Shown piece after piece: positions 15,221 through 23,476 of a DNA stretch of 64,000 nt. The notes under the pieces were generated by a model. The model was not told the DNA's origin and did no database searches. It saw only the letters and a list, made by a program, of their open reading frames with translations. Numbering within the stretch: position 1 is the first letter of the stretch; each line of letters begins with the position of its first letter. The position numbers and the translations under genes were made by a program. The DNA is from DATKLL01 sp035542475 (GTDB lineage: Bacteria > Desulfobacterota > Syntrophia > Syntrophales > UBA2185): NCBI GenBank assembly GCA_035542475.1, contig DATKLL010000194.1:8007-72006 (forward strand), in the 5' to 3' direction.

Positions 15221-15331
15221 AGTTTCCTCCCTATTCTTAATATTCAATCAAATGTATAAACTATTCTACCGTCTTATTGTTACTCCGACAAGCAAATAGA
15301 TAATTAAAAACCTTTGCGTAATTGCCCGCGA

Positions 15332-15413
15332 GTCATCGCGAGGAGGAAAACGACGTGGCGATCTCATTAAATATCAATGGATTTAGAGATTGCTTCGGGT
15401 CTCTCGCAATGAC
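15332..15413. repeat. REP-like inverted repeat (GTCATYGCGAG family)
   Basis: Left arm begins GTCATCGCGAGGAG and runs to GGCGATCTC; right arm, read in reverse complement, begins GTCATTGCGAGAG and ends AAGCAATCTC. This is a diverged long palindrome of about 82 bp. It occupies the gap 15221-15538 between the divergent DsbA-family gene and DUF2284 gene, which otherwise holds only their upstream regions. A half copy is seen at about 1500-1537. Confidence 0.75.
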
Positions 15414-15538
15414 TGTTTGAATTATGCAACGCATTCAATTATTAGAAAAGGGGATGAGGAAATTCTATTTTCGTGCTAATTAAAGTATCAGAGTGAAGAG
15501 GGTTCAAAGAAGGATATAAAGTTAGAAAGGAGATGGGC

Positions 15539-16078
15539 ATGGAAGAATCGGATCTGAAGAAATATTGTGAAAAGGCTATTCAGGAAGGCGCGACTCACGC
15601 GAAGGTAATCCATCCGAGCAGCGTTGTGACAGCGCCCTGGGTAAGGTTTAAATGCTTATACGGATGCCAGTACAGGTCCGGTTACGGCTGCCCTCCTGAA
15701 ACGCCGACCCCGGAACAGACAAGAGCGGCTCTGGACTCGTATGGCCGGGCTATCCTCTTTCATCGGGAAGCCCCACGCACCAAGGATCGAGGAGAGAAGA
15801 ATATTAAATTCTTTGACATGCTGGTTACGATGGAAGGAGATCTTTTCAAAGACGGCTGTTACAAGGCCTTCGTAATGCTGGCCGGTCCCTGCCCGCTCTG
15901 TAAGGAATGCGGAAAAAATGAAGGAATCCCTTGCCGCTTCCCGGTTAGGGCGAGACCTTCAATGGAGTCCTGCGGGATCGATGTCTTTCAGACGGTGCGG
16001 AATAACGGCCTTTTTATCCAGACCCTCCGCGAAAAAACAGAAACACAAAACATCTACTGTCTGATGCTCGTTGATTGA
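15539..16078 (+). CDS. DUF2284 cysteine-rich metal-binding protein
   Basis: 179 residues. Cysteine groups are arranged as KCLYGCQYRSGYGCPP near the N-terminus and as GPCPLCKECGKNEGIPCRFP plus MESCGIDVF toward the C-terminus, the layout of DUF2284 putative metal or Fe-S binding proteins found in anaerobes. No membrane segment. Start ATG 15539 has GAAAGGAG 6 bases upstream; the ATG two codons earlier overlaps that site. It is the first gene of a run with two phosphotransacylases and butyrate kinase (gap 22 bases to the next), suggesting a link to acyl-phosphate metabolism, though no function is established. Confidence 0.88.
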   Translation: MEESDLKKYCEKAIQEGATHAKVIHPSSVVTAPWVRFKCLYGCQYRSGYGCPPETPTPEQTRAALDSYGRAILFHREAPRTKDRGEKNIKFFDMLVTMEGDLFKDGCYKAFVMLAGPCPLCKECGKNEGIPCRFPVRARPSMESCGIDVFQTVRNNGLFIQTLREKTETQNIYCLMLVD

Positions 16079-16100
16079 TATTTTAAGAAGGAGGCGCAGA

Positions 16101-17036
16101 ATGACGGGGGATTATGTGATCAGATCACTGGCTGATTTTGCAAGGATCGCACGCGAGAAAGGTCCCAAGAAGCTGGCTGTCCTTGCTCCTGAAGATGATG
16201 ATTTTATGCTTGCGGTAAAGACGAGCTGGCAGAAGGGGTATGTCAACCCTGTTCTCATCGGTAATGCAAAAAAGATGAAACAGGTGGCGGAAAAGGTCGA
16301 ACTCGACATTAGCGGATTCGAAACAATTGTCGGCGACGACAGACAGGGCATCGCCGATCTTGGGCTCAGTATGCTTTTTTCAGGAGAGACTGCAATTGTA
16401 AGCAAAGGGCAGATCCCCACTTCGTACATCTACCGCTCGATTATCAGGGAAGAAGGTAGAGCAGGTTCGGGCATGACTGTGAGCGTAGTTACCTTCTGGG
16501 AGGTTCCGGGACTCGACCACCTGGTTGCCTTTACGGATACCGGCGTAAGCATCAGGCCGGATTTAAAAACGAAGACCGAGATCCTTAAGAATGCCCTTTT
16601 TGTCTATCGCTTACTCGGATACCCGAGACCGCGGGTCGCCATCCTTTCCGGCCAGAGAGAGATCGGTGGCACACTCACCTCATACATGGATTACCAATCG
16701 CTTCGGAAAACCGCTGCCAACGGTGATTTCGGAGAGTGTGAAATTGTTGATGCGGCTTCCTTTACGGAGATTTTCCTCGGCGGGAGAGGCCGCACGCTCG
16801 ATAACGGCAGCATAAATTTGGAGAGGATGCCGCACATCCTCCTCGTCCCCTGCCTCGATACGGGCAACATAATCTGCAAGCTTGACTTCTTCCTCGATGT
16901 AACCCGCTGTTCCCTTGTCGCTACATCGAGGGGTCCTGTCTGCATCCCGGCCCGGTCGGATTCCGCTGATAACATTGTAGAGCAGCTTGCCATGAGTGTC
17001 GTAGTGGCGGACAGGATGAAGAGGGAGGTGGATTGA
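16101..17036 (+). CDS. Phosphate acetyl/butyryltransferase family protein, first copy
   Basis: 311 residues, the length of phosphotransbutyrylases. It shows the Pta/Ptb two-domain pattern: KLAVLAPEDDDFMLAVKTSWQKGYVNPVLIGN near the start and PHILLVPCLDTGNIICKLDFFLD near residue 250, matching the Ptb-type VPD--TGN substrate loop. The enzyme would exchange CoA and phosphate: acyl-CoA + Pi to acyl-phosphate + CoA. AAGGAGG 7 bases before ATG 16101 sets the start. A paralogue follows after a single base, and butyrate kinase after that. Whether this copy is active or a partner subunit is unknown; it is more diverged from the Ptb pattern than the second copy. Confidence 0.85.
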   Translation: MTGDYVIRSLADFARIAREKGPKKLAVLAPEDDDFMLAVKTSWQKGYVNPVLIGNAKKMKQVAEKVELDISGFETIVGDDRQGIADLGLSMLFSGETAIVSKGQIPTSYIYRSIIREEGRAGSGMTVSVVTFWEVPGLDHLVAFTDTGVSIRPDLKTKTEILKNALFVYRLLGYPRPRVAILSGQREIGGTLTSYMDYQSLRKTAANGDFGECEIVDAASFTEIFLGGRGRTLDNGSINLERMPHILLVPCLDTGNIICKLDFFLDVTRCSLVATSRGPVCIPARSDSADNIVEQLAMSVVVADRMKREVD

Positions 17037-17037
17037 G

Positions 17038-17952
17038 ATGCTGACATCATTCAAAGAGATCGTTGATGCCGCAAAGCTGGAAGGAGCAAAGAGACTTGCG
17101 ATTTATTTTGCGGAGAAGAAGGATATGGATCTGCTCAGCAAGGCCGCGGGTACCGGCCTTATCATTCCCTGCCTGGTTGGTGACGGCAAAGCGATAGAAG
17201 ACATGGTCAAGGGAGCGCCGCTCAAATCGCTGGAGCACGAAATCGTAGATGAACGAGACCCGGCCAAGGCGCTGCGCACGGCGATAGGCATTATCCGGGA
17301 GGGCCGTGCTGACATACTTATGCAAGGCGCTAACAACCACCAGGCATTAATGGCCGCCATCACGGATGCAAAAGGCGGCCTTAAGAAGGGAAGGCTTATG
17401 AGCTATATTTCCGTCTTTCAACTGCCGAAGCAGAAGAAGCTGAGCCTTGTAACCGACACCTTCATCAACAACAGTCCGACACTCGGAGAAAAGCAACTGA
17501 TTCTTGAACATGCCATCTGGCTCGCGGGTATCCTGGGAATCGACGCGCCGAAGGTCGCGGCTCTCGCGGCCATAGAGCAGATAAACCTCAACATACCCTC
17601 GACACTGGATGCGGCGATACTTTCCAAGATGTCAGAAAGAAAACAATTCGGGAAGGCCGTCATTGAGGGACCTATCGATATAGACTGCGCGCTCTCCGAA
17701 GCCGCAGCGGCGAGAAAGGGGCTCCGGAGCATGGTGACAGGAAACGTGGATATATATCTTGTCCCGGAAATCGACACAGGCCATCTCATGGCCGAAGCCC
17801 TCGTCTTCTTTGGAAAGCTGGAGACTGCCGGCGTAGTCATGGGGACGACAAATCCGGTCATCCTTCATCTCCCTTTTATTTCTGCTGAAAGCAGGCTCGT
17901 GGAAATCGCCATCGCTGTCTTGATGTGCCAGGAAGGAGAGAAGAATGCATAA
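17038..17952 (+). CDS. ptb: Phosphate butyryltransferase family protein, second copy
   Basis: 304 residues. Clear phosphotransbutyrylase features: RADILMQGANNHQALMAAITDAKGGLKKGRLMSYISVF, VTDTFINNSPTLGEKQLILEHAI, and VDIYLVPEIDTGHLMAEALVFFG, the loop that contacts phosphate and CoA. It would convert butyryl-CoA or another short acyl-CoA to acyl-phosphate. GAGGGAGG sits 8 bases before the ATG, which is one base after the previous stop. Its 3' end overlaps the butyrate kinase start by 8 bases, so the three genes are translationally coupled and give a full acyl-CoA to acid + ATP route. Confidence 0.9.
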   Translation: MLTSFKEIVDAAKLEGAKRLAIYFAEKKDMDLLSKAAGTGLIIPCLVGDGKAIEDMVKGAPLKSLEHEIVDERDPAKALRTAIGIIREGRADILMQGANNHQALMAAITDAKGGLKKGRLMSYISVFQLPKQKKLSLVTDTFINNSPTLGEKQLILEHAIWLAGILGIDAPKVAALAAIEQINLNIPSTLDAAILSKMSERKQFGKAVIEGPIDIDCALSEAAAARKGLRSMVTGNVDIYLVPEIDTGHLMAEALVFFGKLETAGVVMGTTNPVILHLPFISAESRLVEIAIAVLMCQEGEKNA

Positions 17953-19018
17953 GGAACATCGCCTGCTCGTTATCAATGTCGGCTCTACTTCAACAAAGGT
18001 CGCCTGGTTTAAGGGAAACGACATTATGGCCCTCGACACTATCCGGTACAGCAGTGAAACACTGGCCCGCTGCTCTTCTCTTGAGGATCAGCTGTCTTTG
18101 CGCGAAAAGGACGTCCTCGAATTTTTGAAGAAAAATGGCATTGGCCTGGAAGAAGCAGACATGATTGTCAGCCGCGGCGGTCTGGGCAGGCCGTCGCCCG
18201 CGGGCGCGTATGAAATCGATGATGTCATGCGTGGGGATCTCCTGGAGGGAAAATTTGGGAAACACCCGTCAGCCCTGGGGCCGGCCATGGCCCTGGATTT
18301 CTCCAGAAAATTCGGTATGCCGGCCATTGTGGTCGATCCGCCGAGCACGGATGAATTCCAGCCTCTAGCCAGGTTATCCGGCCTTCCGGAAATTGAGAGG
18401 AAGAGCGCCCTTCACGCCCTGAATCAGAAAGCGGCAGCGCGGCGGCTCGCGGGAGAGTTGGGAAAGAAATACGAGGAAATGAATCTCATCGTGGCCCATC
18501 TGGGCGGGGGAATCACTGTCGGCGCCCACTACAAAGGAAGAGTTATTGATTGCACCCATGGACTCGCGGAAGGTCCATTCACACCGGAAAGGGCCGGTGC
18601 CCTTCCGACAACCGACCTGCTGGAAATGGCCTTTTCCGGCAAACGGGATAAGAAAGAGATTATGAACAGCCTCGTGGGACAGGGAGGCCTTTTTGCTTAT
18701 CTTGGTACCAACAATGTTGAAAAGGTACAGGACATGATAAGGGCGGGGGACGAAAAGGCAAAACTGGTGTATGAGGCGATGGTATATCAGATAGCCAAGG
18801 AGATCGGCGCCATGAGCGTTGTCCTGAAGGGGGAGATCGATGGGATTATCCTGACAGGTGGTCTGGCAAACTCCGAGATGATGACAGGCTCGATCAGGGA
18901 ATGGGTCCGATTCATTGCCCCTGTATTCGTCTATCCCGGCGAGGATGAGATTGCGGCCCTTGCTGAAGGCGGACTCAGGATTTTGCGGAAGGACGAAGAA
19001 TTGAAAAAGTACTCATAA
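17945..19018 (+). CDS. buk: Butyrate kinase
   Basis: 357 residues, ASKHA-fold acid kinase. N-terminal phosphate loop VINVGSTSTKVAWF (about residues 9-22), conserved SRGGLGRPSPAGAYEID, KHPSALGPAMALDF, the middle loop VAHLGGGITVGAHYKGRVID (about 180-199) and C-terminal IDGIILTGGLANSEMM match butyrate kinases. It makes ATP from butyryl-phosphate, or activates butyrate in the opposite direction, as expected in a syntrophic or fermenting anaerobe. GGAAGGAGAG inside the previous gene is its ribosome site. It ends the operon; the convergent acyl-CoA dehydrogenase gene ends 82 bases downstream. Confidence 0.93.
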   Translation: MHKEHRLLVINVGSTSTKVAWFKGNDIMALDTIRYSSETLARCSSLEDQLSLREKDVLEFLKKNGIGLEEADMIVSRGGLGRPSPAGAYEIDDVMRGDLLEGKFGKHPSALGPAMALDFSRKFGMPAIVVDPPSTDEFQPLARLSGLPEIERKSALHALNQKAAARRLAGELGKKYEEMNLIVAHLGGGITVGAHYKGRVIDCTHGLAEGPFTPERAGALPTTDLLEMAFSGKRDKKEIMNSLVGQGGLFAYLGTNNVEKVQDMIRAGDEKAKLVYEAMVYQIAKEIGAMSVVLKGEIDGIILTGGLANSEMMTGSIREWVRFIAPVFVYPGEDEIAALAEGGLRILRKDEELKKYS

Positions 19019-19100
19019 GGTATAACGCCTTATAAGGCCATGCCCAGGCGGTAACAGACCTGTTCCCGTATGCAGCTGGTTCTAAGCATATCTATCATCA

Positions 19101-20765
19101 TTAACTTTTAAAATTTGCTTCGATGTCGTGAAATAAAGAGGATCCCAGTTTCTCCTTTCTTGTGTCGAACATCCTCCTGCTGCCGCATCGCGCCTCCTTC
19201 GCTTCTTTAAGGAAATATCGCAAGAGTTTCAGGTCGCTGCTGCTGCGAATGCCGGCCTTTTGATCCTTTGATATCTTCGCCAGTACGGACAGTATGCCAA
19301 AGATGTAAAGGCTCAATGTCGTCACACGCCTCAGGAAGAATTCCCTCTCTCCCACCTTTTCTCCATAGAAGATCATCCCCAGCAGGAGCAGGCGTTTGAT
19401 TGTCCGTATATTAGCCTTGACCAGTGCCACAGCTTTACTCACAACCTTTTCGCCCGCATCCAGGCGCCAGGGCATTCCTTCAAAACTGGACAGGAATTCA
19501 TTCAAGATGAATATCCAGCGGGAAAACCCATGATGCGAGCGGATTTGCTTTCTCAGTCTTCCGAGGAGGAAGAGGGCCGGATAGACGGAATGGATTTCCG
19601 TCGTCCCTTCAAATATAGGCACGACACGGAAATCGCGCATCCGCTTTTCATAGGGCTGTGTAGAAAGATAGCCGGAACCTCCGGCCACCTGAAGGGCATC
19701 GTAAAGAACGTCCCAGGCCCGCGTCGAGCCGAACAGCTTGCAGTGTGATGTTTCAATAACCGGATCTTCCGTCGGTGCCGGTTCGAGAAGATTCGCGGTA
19801 AAATAATTCATGCACGAACAGACGAAGCCGTGAACCCGGGCATTGATGATCTTCTCCTGCACGAGGGGGAAATTCCTGATGGGGACACCAAACTGAATCC
19901 TGGAGCCTGCCCGCTTGAGCATATCTTTTATGGACACATCAATGAGGCCGGCAGACACGGCTCCGAGGGCGAGCCTTCCGTAGTTGAGAACGGCCAGGGC
20001 GATCTTGTAACCTTCTCCCGGCTTGCCCAGCAAATTCTCCACCGGGACGTGAACATTGTGAAATTGAACGGTGGCGGTGGAACTGGCTTTTATCCCCATC
20101 TTGGGCATGTCCTTCCCGACCTTAACACCTTCCCATGCCATCTCCACAATGAAAGCGCCCATGGAACCCGGATGCGCCGGGTCCATCTGGGCAAAAACGG
20201 TGAGGCCGCGCGAGTAGTTTGCATTCGTGATGTACGTTTTCGTGCCGTTGAGAATATAGTACTTTCCATCACCGGATAATTCGGCCTTCGTTTCAATATG
20301 TCTCGCGTCGGAGCCGAAATTCGGTTCCGTGAGGGCGTAGGAAAAGATCATCTCCCCTGAGGCGGCAAGGGGGAGGTACCGACGCTTTTGATCTTCGGTC
20401 CCGAACATTTCAATACCCTTGATGCCGATAAAGAGGTGGGCAAGGAAGACAATCGCGGTGGCTACGTCCAGTGCCGATATCTCTTCGACTAACCGGACGC
20501 AGTTGACAAGGTCTATACCCAACCCGCCATAGTCTTCGGCAACAGTGATGCCGAAAAAGCCTTTCCTTCTCATCTCCAGAAGCAGCTCATCGGGTATGCG
20601 GCCATCCTCCTCAATCTTCTGCAGAGAATGATCCTTGAATATCTCCCGGTAGGCTTGCAGGAGAGACTGAACCTTATCCGAATCCAGGGGTTCATGAAAG
20701 GAGTCAAAGACCGCCCTGTCAAGGTTACCTTTCAATATCTTTTCCATGAAGCTGCCCGATGCCAT
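19101..20765 (-). CDS. Acyl-CoA dehydrogenase with C-terminal extension
   Basis: 554 residues, about 170 longer than short-chain enzymes, as in very-long-chain-type dehydrogenases. FAD/substrate motifs are in order: FSYALTEPNFGSDARHIETKAEL (about 160-182), YILNGTKTYITNANYS, FGVPIRNFPLVQEKI, QVAGGSGYLSTQPYEKRMRDFRVVPIFEGTTEIHSV; the Glu in IFEGTTE is the usual catalytic base. It oxidises an acyl-CoA to the 2-enoyl-CoA, passing electrons to ETF. The start at 20765 has GGAAGGAGG upstream; the longer frame overlaps the end of the patatin gene and lacks family sequence. It is co-directional with, and 59 bases after, the patatin gene. Confidence 0.92.
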   Translation of the reverse strand: MASGSFMEKILKGNLDRAVFDSFHEPLDSDKVQSLLQAYREIFKDHSLQKIEEDGRIPDELLLEMRRKGFFGITVAEDYGGLGIDLVNCVRLVEEISALDVATAIVFLAHLFIGIKGIEMFGTEDQKRRYLPLAASGEMIFSYALTEPNFGSDARHIETKAELSGDGKYYILNGTKTYITNANYSRGLTVFAQMDPAHPGSMGAFIVEMAWEGVKVGKDMPKMGIKASSTATVQFHNVHVPVENLLGKPGEGYKIALAVLNYGRLALGAVSAGLIDVSIKDMLKRAGSRIQFGVPIRNFPLVQEKIINARVHGFVCSCMNYFTANLLEPAPTEDPVIETSHCKLFGSTRAWDVLYDALQVAGGSGYLSTQPYEKRMRDFRVVPIFEGTTEIHSVYPALFLLGRLRKQIRSHHGFSRWIFILNEFLSSFEGMPWRLDAGEKVVSKAVALVKANIRTIKRLLLLGMIFYGEKVGEREFFLRRVTTLSLYIFGILSVLAKISKDQKAGIRSSSDLKLLRYFLKEAKEARCGSRRMFDTRKEKLGSSLFHDIEANFKS

Positions 20766-20824
20766 TATTTGCCTCCTTCCGTTCGATACCGCTGTTGTTC
20801 CATTAAATTCCTTCTCTGCCTGAT

Positions 20825-21970
20825 TCACGCAAGCAATGCCGCTATCTGCTCCCTGTGGGCGTTTGCGTCGGCCGCACCAATTTCCATAAGATTTTGTACA
20901 TAGCCCGGGACGAACATGACCATGCTGAGCCAATCAAAATTTTCCGTTTTATGAGCACCGAGTCCCCGCATTAAAAAATGGAACAGCCGGGGCAATTCCT
21001 GTTCAAATTTTCCCGCTATCTTCCCCAGATGGACGGAGGGGCGCAAAACAAACGCCCGAACCAGACGGAGATTATTCTCCTCCGTTAATGATCTTTTCTC
21101 AAGGATGCGGTTGACCCGCTCGAGTCCCAGAGCATCATGATCAAGGAAATCCAGAAAAATCGCATTCATCAGGACACCCATTATGTGTGCAATGGACGGA
21201 TAACCGAGATTTACTTCAGAACGCGCCTCTTGCACAGAGGACTTATAACGATTTGAGATTGCCAGGATTCGCCCTGCACCAAGATGCAGGGAGGGCGAAA
21301 GTGGGGCTGATTGGCGAATGCCGCCGTCACCGTACCATGAATCATCAACCTTAATCGCTGGAAAGAAAATAGGCAGAGCCGAGGAAGCCATAATCTGTTC
21401 AACCGTAATTTCAGTCATAAGGCTGTGCCTGTCCGGCCTTTCCCACATTTCGATATTCTTTCCCTGAACCCATGTTACTGTTTGACCTGTCGTATAGTTT
21501 GTAGCCGTGATGGCAAGGGCTTTCAGTTTTTGCTGTCTTATATTTTCGCGGATTCCTGCTATTCCGCCGCCTGATGATTTGAATCCCCTCTCCAGCAGTC
21601 TTCTCAGAGGCGATGTATCCACCAACCCTTTTGGAAATCCGGTCCTTGCAACACCTCCGGATAAAAGAGAAAACCCCCAGCGCAAGACGCTTTTTGATAG
21701 GCTCAATGCATCCACATTAAATACACGATCGATCTTAACTTTAAGCCAGAGGTCGCTCAGGGCATTTACGGCTTCTGCAAATGTACCCTGATGATTGGCA
21801 ATAAAAGTCGCGTTGATGGCACCGGCGGAAACACCTGTTAATATCGGGATTTTGATGTGAGGGAAATGTTCTGCAAGGGAAACCAAAAAGCCGACCTGAT
21901 AGGCAGCATGCGCTCCTCCCCCGCTTAACACAAGTGCTAGATCATTATCATTGCTGCTCAACGGCCACAC
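20825..21970 (-). CDS. Patatin-like phospholipase
   Basis: 381 residues. All patatin elements are visible: oxyanion loop SGGGAHAAYQVG (16-27), nucleophile elbow GVSAG with Ser48, and the dyad aspartate in YGDGGIRQ (Asp215). No signal peptide or type-specific secretion signal. It should hydrolyse acyl esters of membrane or storage lipids, freeing fatty acids. The next gene downstream on the same strand is an acyl-CoA dehydrogenase, so the pair may feed lipid-derived acids into beta-oxidation. A CTTAAAATGTGATA element shared with another gene lies about 46-59 bases upstream. Confidence 0.92.
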   Translation of the reverse strand: MWPLSSNDNDLALVLSGGGAHAAYQVGFLVSLAEHFPHIKIPILTGVSAGAINATFIANHQGTFAEAVNALSDLWLKVKIDRVFNVDALSLSKSVLRWGFSLLSGGVARTGFPKGLVDTSPLRRLLERGFKSSGGGIAGIRENIRQQKLKALAITATNYTTGQTVTWVQGKNIEMWERPDRHSLMTEITVEQIMASSALPIFFPAIKVDDSWYGDGGIRQSAPLSPSLHLGAGRILAISNRYKSSVQEARSEVNLGYPSIAHIMGVLMNAIFLDFLDHDALGLERVNRILEKRSLTEENNLRLVRAFVLRPSVHLGKIAGKFEQELPRLFHFLMRGLGAHKTENFDWLSMVMFVPGYVQNLMEIGAADANAHREQIAALLA

Positions 21971-22192
21971 CTGTCTTGAGGTTTAGCAAATAACTTAATC
22001 TACGTTTATAATATGTATCACATTTTAAGCCGGAGTTCCGCGATTATTTTATCGGACCAAAGCACCTGGCAGAATGGTCCCGGCTGCAAGAATCTTATGC
22101 TCATTTAAAATATGGAGTGTCGCAAAAGAACAATTTTTGATAATATCAGCCCATTCAATAAAATTTTTCATGCCGGCATACGGGAGGAACCT

Positions 22193-22480
22193 ATGGTTAT
22201 CATCTTTGGCAAGTATATCAAACCACTGGAAGTCATCGATGCCCTTCTGGCGGATCACCGAAGATTTCTGGACACCTTCTTAAAAGAGTCAAAATTCATC
22301 TGCTATGGACCTCAAAATCCGAGGGTCGGCGGAGTGATCCTTGCGAACGCGGGTCTTGATGAAGTGCGGGAAATCCTGAAGAGAGATCCTTTTTACATTA
22401 ATGAGGCCGTCGAATATCAGTTTGTTGAATTCTCACCAATCAAGTGTGATGGTAATTTCTTAAACCTCAGCAAAAGCTAA
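22193..22480 (+). CDS. YciI-like protein
   Basis: 95 residues, a small ferredoxin-like alpha/beta fold. MVIIFGKYIKPLEVIDALLADHRRFLDTFLKESKFICYGPQNPR and DEVREILKRDPFYINEAVEYQFVEFSP follow the YCII-related pattern with the conserved His (ADHRRFL) and Asp (KRDPFY). Function of the family is poorly known; some members are small dehalogenase- or hydrolase-like enzymes. ATG 22193 has GGGAGGA 5 bases upstream. Monocistronic between the divergent patatin gene and the Nudix gene. Confidence 0.8.
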   Translation: MVIIFGKYIKPLEVIDALLADHRRFLDTFLKESKFICYGPQNPRVGGVILANAGLDEVREILKRDPFYINEAVEYQFVEFSPIKCDGNFLNLSKS

Positions 22481-22603
22481 ATATACGAAATAGGGGACGG
22501 TTGTATATTCGGTAACTGGTGATCATTCGTCAGATTTATGAAATGACAAGCAGGCGGGATTTTGGAATTGTGGAATCGTTTGCTCCGTTAATGTGGAGGT
22601 GTG

Positions 22604-23425
22604 ATGGCCGTTAAACCAAAAGACGCTGCCACGGTGATTATCCTGAGGCAGTTGCCGAATTCAGATAACGGAAACTTTGAGGTCCTGATGGTCCTGAGGC
22701 ATCCGCGCAGCAGATTTGTCCCCGGTTCCTATGTATTCCCCGGCGGCTGTCTTGATCATGAAGATTATTCACCGGAAGTGGAGAAGGTTTGTACCGGTAT
22801 CGACCCGAAAAAAGCGCACACCATACTCCGCAACATGTCTTCGCCATACAAGGCCCTGGGCGCATGGGTAGCAGCTATCCGTGAAACATTCGAAGAGGTT
22901 GGCCTGCTTCTGGCCTATCGCAGTGACGGAACCATGGTTTCTTTCGATTCGGAAGATGTCATCAATAAATTCCGGTTGTATCGGCAGAAACTGCAAGCAG
23001 AAGAAGTCACTCTGACAACCATCCTCCGGAATGAGAAGCTGACACTGGCTGCCGACCGTCTTCACTACTTTTCCCACTGGATCACGCCTGAACTTTTACC
23101 CCTTCGTTACGATGTCAGATTCTTTATCGCTGAGATGCCCCCGCATCAGGAAGCAATCCATGACGGGATTGAAATAATGAGACATGTCTGGCTTACTCCC
23201 CGTAAAATCCTCGCTGACTATAGTCAGCAGAGGTTTAACATGGTTGTCCCCACCCTTGTGACGATTGAAGAACTTTCCCGCTACAAAACTATTCAAGAAG
23301 TCATTGCTTCTACGATAAACAAGAAAATCAACGGCATTCTTACCGTCATGATCGATGAAGAAGGTGGGATTGTCGAGTATACGCCTGATGGGCGGATTTT
23401 CAAAAATATGCCGCCCTCGGTTTAG
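22604..23425 (+). CDS. Nudix hydrolase, NUDT19-like
   Basis: 273 residues, longer than minimal Nudix proteins. VFPGGCLDHEDYS starts the Nudix box and, after an insertion of about 35 residues, AAIRETFEEVGLLL supplies the metal-binding REXXEE core, the arrangement found in NUDT7/NUDT19-type proteins, several of which cleave CoA and its esters. C-terminal HWITPELLPLRYDVRFFIAEMP is typical of the same group. It would hydrolyse a nucleoside diphosphate derivative in the cytosol; CoA diphosphatase is a guess. GGAGG precedes the ATG by 4 bases. The end is convergent with the large sensor kinase. Confidence 0.88.
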   Translation: MAVKPKDAATVIILRQLPNSDNGNFEVLMVLRHPRSRFVPGSYVFPGGCLDHEDYSPEVEKVCTGIDPKKAHTILRNMSSPYKALGAWVAAIRETFEEVGLLLAYRSDGTMVSFDSEDVINKFRLYRQKLQAEEVTLTTILRNEKLTLAADRLHYFSHWITPELLPLRYDVRFFIAEMPPHQEAIHDGIEIMRHVWLTPRKILADYSQQRFNMVVPTLVTIEELSRYKTIQEVIASTINKKINGILTVMIDEEGGIVEYTPDGRIFKNMPPSV

Positions 23426-23476
23426 CAGCAATTCTTGCCAAACCCCTCACTGACAACAGTTCATAAAGGCGAGTCT

